NCBI GenBank assembly: GCA_044375555.1
Contig: JBILML010000013.1
Location: forward strand, 1 to 64,000
Length of the DNA: 64,000 nt
Direction: 5' to 3'
Source of the DNA: UBA967 sp044375555
GTDB taxonomy: Bacteria; Verrucomicrobiota; Verrucomicrobiia; Chthoniobacterales; Terrimicrobiaceae
The position numbers and the translations under genes are program-made. Numbering within the stretch: position 1 is the first letter of the stretch; every line of letters begins with the position of its first letter. Of this stretch, positions 58,334 through 64,000 are shown piece by piece. The notes below the pieces were generated by a model that was not told the origin of the DNA, ran no database searches, and saw only the letters and a list, made by a program, of their open reading frames with translations.

Positions 58334-60745
58334 TCAGCGCGAGGAGGGCTTTTGAGCCTTCCCGCCGGGGAGGAGTTGGATTTTGGGAATGATTTTCGGT
58401 CGCCAATGGGGATCGGAGATCGTCCCGTCGGAGTGATATTCCAGCAGCTTGCTGACTGGGAAAAATACAAAACCAGGAATGCCCTGAGCATTGATTCGCA
58501 TGCTCATGTCGAGACCCCCGTTGAGGAAATAGATGTCGCCATATCCGAGCATCGAGAATCCAGTTCCCGCGATCTCGATATTTGGCGTGCTGACTTTTTT
58601 ATTAGCAACCGTGAAGTCTGCCGTGGCGAAGCGAGCGGTGTTGTAAACGACGCCGGGAATAATGCTCCCGAGGATCGCCGAGAAGGGCCCAAATACAGGA
58701 ATCGCAAAAACATTTCCATCCTCGATCCGGAGATTTCCCCTTCCCACCATGTTTTCCTCGTCGCCCATGCGGGCCTCGAATCCGTATTCGCCGCTGATCA
58801 CGCCCTTCGAGTCATCGTAGTCGAAATAAAGATTGGTGAGCTTCGCGAAATTGACACGGGAAAGCGTGGCGTTCGTGCTGAAGACACGATTTGTGGGGTC
58901 CAAGGAAACGATAGCCTTCACGCCCACTTCGCCTCCGAACAGTTCCGCATCTTTGATGTTCGCCACAACCTTGTTCGCGATCACATCGACCTTGGCGTTG
59001 GTATTTCCAAAGGGGAGAGTTTTACCGAGGAGTTCGTAGCTCATTCCGCCCGGCGCCGAGATGTTGATTTTCAGATCGTTTTTTAAGGGATCCTTCATGT
59101 GGACCTTGCCTTGGACCTTCACTTGGGGAGCGCTTCGGAACCGGTAGGGGCGAATGGTTTCGGCGATTCGAGGGTCGATCCACATCAGCACATCCACAGG
59201 GACCAAAGTGGAAACGATATCCTTCAATCGAACCTCCTTGCGGCCGACATCGTAGTCGAACGAGCCGGTGCCGCGTCCTTTGCCTGTGTTGATGATCAGG
59301 TTTTTGTAAGTCAGGCACTCATCGGCGATCACGACATCAGCGACTCCCGAGTCGATCCACGCGCCACGGTTGGCGGTGCGGCCGAGCTTGAGGTGGGCAT
59401 TTCCCGAGATCGAGGGAAAGTCCAACCGCGCCCCGCGCAGCGAAGCGGAGATCTGCGGCAGATCCTCGAATTCCATATTCACCAGAAACGCGCGGGTGTT
59501 CTTGTCAAAGAGGTCGGCAAGATCACTCGGGGGAATCGTCGTGTGGGCATTCAGCCTGTAATCTCCCGGGCCTGCCCAAAGGATTGCCGAAAGCTCTCCG
59601 CGCTTGGCCGTGGCATGGATGTCGCGTGCGTAAAAGAGTCCATTCCTCCAAGAGAAGTGGAGACCAAGATCGGCAAGTTCCAGTTTTCCAAATTCCAATG
59701 TGGGGGCAAAAAACTCTCCTGTGGCCGAGATTCCGCTTGGGTCGGTGAGGGTATTGCCTTTGATATCGATGCTCAGGCGAGGCGCTGATGGGAATTTCAA
59801 CTTGGACATCGCCCCTCCGTCACCCGCGATGGATGTCAGCAACGGCGTGATGCTGAGGCTCGAAAGGAGGGAGGCGTTGAGGTTGCCATGGGTTTTGTCC
59901 CATTCCGCCGAAACCTGCAAAGCCCCCTTCGCATCGTTGATTCGAAAAACAGGGATGCGCAGGCGGTTGTCTGTGTATTTCCCGCGAATTTCCACGCTCT
60001 GGATTTCGAGGTCTTGGTTTCGAATCGCCGGAGAGGTGAGTTCAAAACTTGGAATTTGGAACGCCGAGGGATTGGCGGCATCGATTTCAAAGTGCGCACT
60101 AAGAAGCGGTAGACCCGATGGAAACGAGGGTTTCCTTAGGGCGGCTAGGATTTTTTCAAGGAGTTCTTTTGGCAACAACGGCCCTTTGGCGGGATCGGCT
60201 ACGGGCGGCTTGAACTCGAGCGGATTCCGAATCTCACCGGTCAACTGGATGCGCAGGCACTCTACTGTGGCGTCGAGTTGGCTCAGGCGAAGCCGGTCAC
60301 CGAGAACGATGATGCTCGCAAAAATCTCCCTCACCTCAAGGCGTGGGGAGTTTTCCTCTTGGGCAAGTGGAATGGAGGCGTCGGCTCTCACCAACGTCAG
60401 GGTATCGACAACAATCTGGCGGTTCATCAGGGCGCTGAGATTGAGCGAAATCTCGAATCGATTGATTTTCGCCAGGAGCCGATCGGGATTGTCCTTTTGG
60501 CGAAGGGAGACATTCGTCGCAACCAAGCCGTTGAAGGGATCGAGGAGGAGTTTGCCGATGCGCACTTCGAGAGCCGGCGTGCTCAAGGCCTGCTCCAAAG
60601 CCTCCCTCGCGCCGAAGCCGATACCGGTCGTGCGAAGAATGTAGAGGGAGAGGGGAACTCCCGCAAAAACGAGGACGATCCCGAGGCGGACCGCGAATTG
60701 AAAAAGATGGTAGATGGCTGGATGAACCCTCATCGGCAAGGTCAC
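58334..60745 (-). CDS. large AsmA-like envelope protein
   Basis: An 803-residue protein with one N-terminal membrane segment ('FAVRLGIVLVFAGVPLSLYI') and a long beta-rich periplasmic part. Repeated patterns such as 'GNAHLKLGRTANRGAWIDSG' and the C-terminal 'FGPFSAILGSIIPGVVYNTA' with 'FTVANKKVSTPNIEIAGTGF' are AsmA/DUF3971-like and close to lipid-bridge proteins. It overlaps priA by four bases. A role in outer-membrane lipid transport is inference. Confidence 0.72.
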   Translation of the reverse strand: MTLPMRVHPAIYHLFQFAVRLGIVLVFAGVPLSLYILRTTGIGFGAREALEQALSTPALEVRIGKLLLDPFNGLVATNVSLRQKDNPDRLLAKINRFEISLNLSALMNRQIVVDTLTLVRADASIPLAQEENSPRLEVREIFASIIVLGDRLRLSQLDATVECLRIQLTGEIRNPLEFKPPVADPAKGPLLPKELLEKILAALRKPSFPSGLPLLSAHFEIDAANPSAFQIPSFELTSPAIRNQDLEIQSVEIRGKYTDNRLRIPVFRINDAKGALQVSAEWDKTHGNLNASLLSSLSITPLLTSIAGDGGAMSKLKFPSAPRLSIDIKGNTLTDPSGISATGEFFAPTLEFGKLELADLGLHFSWRNGLFYARDIHATAKRGELSAILWAGPGDYRLNAHTTIPPSDLADLFDKNTRAFLVNMEFEDLPQISASLRGARLDFPSISGNAHLKLGRTANRGAWIDSGVADVVIADECLTYKNLIINTGKGRGTGSFDYDVGRKEVRLKDIVSTLVPVDVLMWIDPRIAETIRPYRFRSAPQVKVQGKVHMKDPLKNDLKINISAPGGMSYELLGKTLPFGNTNAKVDVIANKVVANIKDAELFGGEVGVKAIVSLDPTNRVFSTNATLSRVNFAKLTNLYFDYDDSKGVISGEYGFEARMGDEENMVGRGNLRIEDGNVFAIPVFGPFSAILGSIIPGVVYNTARFATADFTVANKKVSTPNIEIAGTGFSMLGYGDIYFLNGGLDMSMRINAQGIPGFVFFPVSKLLEYHSDGTISDPHWRPKIIPKIQLLPGGKAQKPSSR

Positions 60746-63042
60746 ATAAGATGCAGGGGATCGATATCCACCGCGACAAAAACATCCTCGGGCATCGGCA
60801 AGGCATCCAAAACGCCGCGTGCCAATCGAGCGAGTCGCACCGAGGAGGAGCCACGAAGCGAGACTTGAAAGCGATAGTAGGTCTTGGCTTTTTCGAGTGG
60901 GGCGGGAACTCCCTCGCCGACGAGAATTCCCTCCGGGGCGGCGGCTTTGAGTTTTCTCGAAAGCGTGATGGCGGAAAACTCGACCCGTTCGAGCATCGTT
61001 CCCCGGAGTGTGATCATGGCCATTTTGCCGAAGGGCGGGTAGCCGAAGCTCCGGCGAAATTCCATTTCCTGCTCCATGAAACCCTCGAAGTCATGGTGAC
61101 GCGCGAATTGAATCGAGGGGCTGAACGGCGTGAAGGTTTGAACATACACCTCGCCTTCCATCTCACCGCGCCCGGCGCGTCCGGCGACTTGGGTGAGGAG
61201 TTGGAATGTTCGTTCGCCTGCCCGGAAGTCGGGGATGTGCAGACCGAGGTCGGCATTGACGATCCCGACGAGTGTGACATTTGGAAAATGCAGGCCCTTG
61301 GCGATCATTTGGGTGCCGACAAGAATGTCGATGCGGCCTTCCTTGAAGGCCCCGAGGGTCTCTCGATAAGCCTCTTTGCGTGTCATCGAATCGGCATCCA
61401 TGCGGGCGATTCGAGCTTTTGGAAAAATCCGCTGGAGCGCCTCCTCGACTTTTTGAGTGCCAGTGCCCGCGTGGCGAATTCGGGGATCCGAGCATTTGGG
61501 GCAGGACTTGGGGGCGCGTTGGTTGTGGCCGCAGATGTGGCAGACGAGTCGTTCCGCCGCACGGTGGTAAGTGAGCGAGACACTACAGTTGTTGCATTCG
61601 CAGACATGGCCGCAGGCTTCGCAAATCATCGAGGTGGAAAATCCCCGGCGGTTCAGAAAAAGGATCGTTTGCTCGCCCTTCTGGATTCTCCCCTCGATCG
61701 CTTCGCGCAGGGGTTTGGATAAAATCCCACCTCCTGGATCGTTGCGGGCCGGACGCCGGAGATCGACGACTCGCACGACGGGCATGCTTTTGTCATCGAC
61801 TCGCTGGTTGAGTCGCACGAGTCGGTATTTTCCAGATTGGGCATTGTGCCAACTCTCGAGCGAAGGGGTGGCGCTGCCGAGGATGACGGCGGCTTTTTCC
61901 CGACTGGCGCGAAGGACGGCCATGTCGCGGGCATTGTAGCGGGGGGCTTCGTCCTGCTTGTAAGACGACTCGTGTTCTTCATCGATGATGATCACTCCGG
62001 GATTTTCCACCGGCGCAAAAATCGAACTTCTCGCGCCGATCACCACTCGGGCATGGCCGGTGTGGATTTTGTGCCACTCGTCATGGCGCTCCCCCTCGGA
62101 AAGGTGGCTGTGCAAAACCGCGATCCGGTCTTGGATATCGGCAAAGCGGGATTTGAAACGCTCCACGGTTTGAGGGGTCAGGGCGATTTCAGGAACGAGG
62201 ACCAAGGCGGTTTTGCCTGCATCCAGCGAGTGCCGGATAGCGCGGAGGTAAATTTCCGTTTTTCCCGAGCCAGTCACCCCAAAGAGCAAAATGGGTCGGC
62301 TGGGATTCGTCATTTCCTCGACGACGACTTTCATGGCCTCTTCCTGCTCCGTGTTGAGCGTCAACTCGGCGCCAGACACATATTGCTCCGCATGGGGATT
62401 CCGAGCCACCACGGAGGCCTCGATCGTTACGAAACCATGTTTTTCCAGTGTTCGAAAAACCGCCTCGCTGACTCCTGAAAGATTCGCGGCCTTGGTGACG
62501 GCGAGAGGTTTTCCGGCATCGATCAATACCCGCAAGGCGTCGGCCTGCCTCGGCGCGCGGATGGCGATTTTCTCGAGATCCGATTCGGTGAACTCCCGGG
62601 CGAGGCGGACGGTGTTTTGTTTTTTGGCTGTGACGCGTCCATCCCGCACGGCCACTGGCAGCACGCTGCAGACGGCCGTTTCCAGCGGACAGCAGTAGTA
62701 GTCGGCCATCCAGTAAGCCAACTCCAGCAGGGCTGGGCGGATCATGGGGCGCTCGTCCACGAGATCGGTGATGTCTTTGACGCTGCTGAATTCACACGCA
62801 TCGAGCAATTCGATCACGGTGCCAGCGAGCAGGCGGGTGCGGACGGGGATTTTGACACGGGAGCCGACGGCGATTTTCGAACTCATCGCCTCCGGCACTC
62901 GGTAATCCAGTATTTTTCCAGCCGCCTGATCAGGCAGCACACGCGCAAACATCCGAGGACTATTCCCCTCATCGGGCGTGGCCTCAAGCCCCGTCGCAGG
63001 GCTTGACTGTGATTCATGCGACTCGGATAAATGCTGGTCCAT
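60742..63042 (-). CDS. priA: primosomal protein N' (replication restart helicase)
   Basis: A 766-residue PriA, a 3'-5' helicase that reloads DnaB at stalled forks. Helicase motifs: Walker A 'LLFGVTGSGKTEIYLRAI', 'IIDEEHESSYKQDEAPRYNA', 'GSATPSLESWHNAQ' and 'LVGTQMIAKGLHFPNVTLVG'. The zinc domain has four CxxC pairs ('CEACGHVCECNNC', 'CHICG', 'CPKCSD'). The longest frame starts at 63042, where its ATG overlaps the ATG of the opposite gene by two bases; Met31 at 62952, before 'FARVLPDQAAGKILDYRVPE', has GAGGGG upstream and is at least as likely a start. Confidence 0.93.
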   Translation of the reverse strand: MDQHLSESHESQSSPATGLEATPDEGNSPRMFARVLPDQAAGKILDYRVPEAMSSKIAVGSRVKIPVRTRLLAGTVIELLDACEFSSVKDITDLVDERPMIRPALLELAYWMADYYCCPLETAVCSVLPVAVRDGRVTAKKQNTVRLAREFTESDLEKIAIRAPRQADALRVLIDAGKPLAVTKAANLSGVSEAVFRTLEKHGFVTIEASVVARNPHAEQYVSGAELTLNTEQEEAMKVVVEEMTNPSRPILLFGVTGSGKTEIYLRAIRHSLDAGKTALVLVPEIALTPQTVERFKSRFADIQDRIAVLHSHLSEGERHDEWHKIHTGHARVVIGARSSIFAPVENPGVIIIDEEHESSYKQDEAPRYNARDMAVLRASREKAAVILGSATPSLESWHNAQSGKYRLVRLNQRVDDKSMPVVRVVDLRRPARNDPGGGILSKPLREAIEGRIQKGEQTILFLNRRGFSTSMICEACGHVCECNNCSVSLTYHRAAERLVCHICGHNQRAPKSCPKCSDPRIRHAGTGTQKVEEALQRIFPKARIARMDADSMTRKEAYRETLGAFKEGRIDILVGTQMIAKGLHFPNVTLVGIVNADLGLHIPDFRAGERTFQLLTQVAGRAGRGEMEGEVYVQTFTPFSPSIQFARHHDFEGFMEQEMEFRRSFGYPPFGKMAMITLRGTMLERVEFSAITLSRKLKAAAPEGILVGEGVPAPLEKAKTYYRFQVSLRGSSSVRLARLARGVLDALPMPEDVFVAVDIDPLHLM

Positions 63043-63547
63043 GACTGCTATTGAGATCTTTGGACGCCTGTCCGTTCCTCGTGCGACGGGAATTTTAAAT
63101 TGGCTCTACGAAAACGACCGAGAAGCTTACCGCAGCTGCGCTGGCATGCTCGCCACGCGACGCAAGTTGCGTCCGGTCTTTGTGGAGCGCAAACCCCGCG
63201 ATGAGCGGAATCTTTGGATCCGCGAGGCCCTAACCAAGTCATCCAACGCCGATCTCGCTCTCGAGACTCTGCAAATTTGGGTTCTTGGAAAAAATGAACG
63301 CTTGGTTTGTGATTTTCTAGATGCTCTTGCGATCAAGCACGACGGGAAAGGTCTGATCGACGATTTGCCCGCCGAGCCAGACGCAAAGAAGGTTTCGGCG
63401 GCTGTCGAGGCCATCCTGGCCAAATACTCGCCCGAGGATGTCTGGATTTATCTCCACCTCTTCGCCGGGATGGATATGCCGTGGCCGCATCTCAAGGGTC
63501 TTCTGATGACTCATTCGGCCTTTGCTCCCGAAGCTCTCGCTGCCTGA
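63041..63547 (+). CDS. hypothetical protein before gmhA
   Basis: A 168-residue helical protein with no recognised domain: 'TAIEIFGRLSVPRATGILNW' and 'YSPEDVWIYLHLFAGMDMPW' are its clearest segments. It has neither a signal peptide nor a membrane segment. The ATG at 63041 is chosen because upstream codons lie inside priA. It ends three bases before gmhA, so the two are co-transcribed. Confidence 0.68.
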   Translation: MTAIEIFGRLSVPRATGILNWLYENDREAYRSCAGMLATRRKLRPVFVERKPRDERNLWIREALTKSSNADLALETLQIWVLGKNERLVCDFLDALAIKHDGKGLIDDLPAEPDAKKVSAAVEAILAKYSPEDVWIYLHLFAGMDMPWPHLKGLLMTHSAFAPEALAA

Positions 63548-63550
63548 TTC

Positions 63551-64000
63551 ATGAGTCCGTTTTCCGAATCCCTGCGAGATGCCTTGGTGGTTTTCGAGTC
63601 TCTTCGTCCGCTCGAACCCAAAGTCGTTGAAGCAGCCGAACTGGTTCTCGCGTGCCTGAAGTCGGGTAGAAAATTGCTCCTCTGCGGCAATGGCGGGAGC
63701 GCGGCGGATAGTTCGCACATCGCCACGGAATTCACCTGCCGTTTTCAAAATGACCGCCGCCCCTATCCAGCCATCTCGCTGGTTTCCGATGGCGGTCTGC
63801 TCACTGCGATCGGGAACGACTATGTTTTTCAGGACATCTTCGCGCGTCAGGTTCAGGCCTTCGGAAAAGCCGGCGATGTTCTCATCGCGCTCTCAACGAG
63901 CGGCAAATCGCGAAATGTTCTTTCAGCGATCGAGGAGGCGAAACGACTCGGGGTTAAAAGTATCGTTCTTCTCGGCAAGGGTGGGGGATTCACCAAAGGC
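63551..64000 (+). CDS. gmhA: phosphoheptose isomerase, N-terminal part
   Basis: The first 150 residues of a SIS-domain protein that runs off the right edge with no stop. 'GRKLLLCGNGGSAADSSHIA' followed by 'TEFTCRFQNDRRPYPAISL', 'LTAIGNDYVFQDIFARQVQA' and 'DVLIALSTSGKSRNVLSAIE' are diagnostic for GmhA, which converts sedoheptulose-7-phosphate to heptose phosphate for the lipopolysaccharide core. It fits waaA and kdsD in this window. Confidence 0.9.
   Translation, partial: MSPFSESLRDALVVFESLRPLEPKVVEAAELVLACLKSGRKLLLCGNGGSAADSSHIATEFTCRFQNDRRPYPAISLVSDGGLLTAIGNDYVFQDIFARQVQAFGKAGDVLIALSTSGKSRNVLSAIEEAKRLGVKSIVLLGKGGGFTKG

Noticed and set aside
1..64000. CRISPR arrays, tRNA or rRNA genes, prophage
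   Set aside because: No regularly spaced repeat-spacer series, no cloverleaf with a CCA-type end or rRNA-like stretch, and no capsid, tail or phage-integrase-like proteins were seen.

Overview
The window looks like a chromosomal segment of a Verrucomicrobiota bacterium. The best lineage clue is a 51-residue basic protein at 24857-25012 that resembles the 'small basic protein' family of Verrucomicrobia and Chlamydiae. The rest fits a Gram-negative with lipopolysaccharide: waaA, kdsD, gmhA, two AsmA-like proteins, a PPi-type phosphofructokinase and many short tightly overlapping operons. Start codons include ATG, GTG and TTG. No rRNA, tRNA, CRISPR array or transposase was seen.

Left accessory region (1-8611): a worn defence and toxin-antitoxin island. 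It holds a GmrSD-type HNH protein cut by the window edge, an HNH endonuclease, a two-gene nuclease operon (a PD-(D/E)XK-like protein plus an HNH protein with a sulfur-binding-type N-terminus), BrnT/BrnA, a shortened tyrosine phosphatase, UPF0175 with a shortened PIN toxin, Vsr and DUF3293 remnants, an Smr-domain protein and a Phd/VapC pair. A ~310 bp direct repeat and three copies of a short palindrome punctuate it.

Core blocks (8623-38800): a secreted GH35 beta-galactosidase; the minus-strand run asmA-like/rsmD/waaA/pfp; a diacylglycerol-kinase-like gene; secG/panC/nadB; acyl-CoA synthetase; L,D-transpeptidase; agmatine deiminase; small basic protein/rluB-rsuA/ribD; nif3; fmdB and two exported or membrane proteins; kdsD/rluE/pgsA/der; a ClpX-like ATPase joined to a DCC1-LMF membrane fusion; and pgi. 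Translation, envelope building and cofactor synthesis dominate.

Second accessory region (38801-46215): bounded by pgi and rho. A PIN toxin module separates intact pgi from a decayed copy of the pgi 3' end. Then come gene cassettes (serine hydrolase, MOSC, cupin) separated by two integron attC-type sites with no integrase in view, then DUF4019, HD and DinB-like genes, an ATPase relic, paired-hairpin repeats, a MazEF-like pair and a Phd/ParE pair. A 41 bp copy of the rho 3' end lies on the far side of the toxin modules, mirroring the pgi arrangement.

Right core block (46216-64000): rho with a proline-rich N-terminal arm, an Lrp-type regulator coupled to an aminotransferase, ppk, an exported protein plus Cache-type adenylate cyclase, moeB-rhodanese, a Trm112-like protein coupled to a TGS-less thrS, priA with a large AsmA-like gene, and a small unrecognised gene followed by gmhA, which runs off the right edge.
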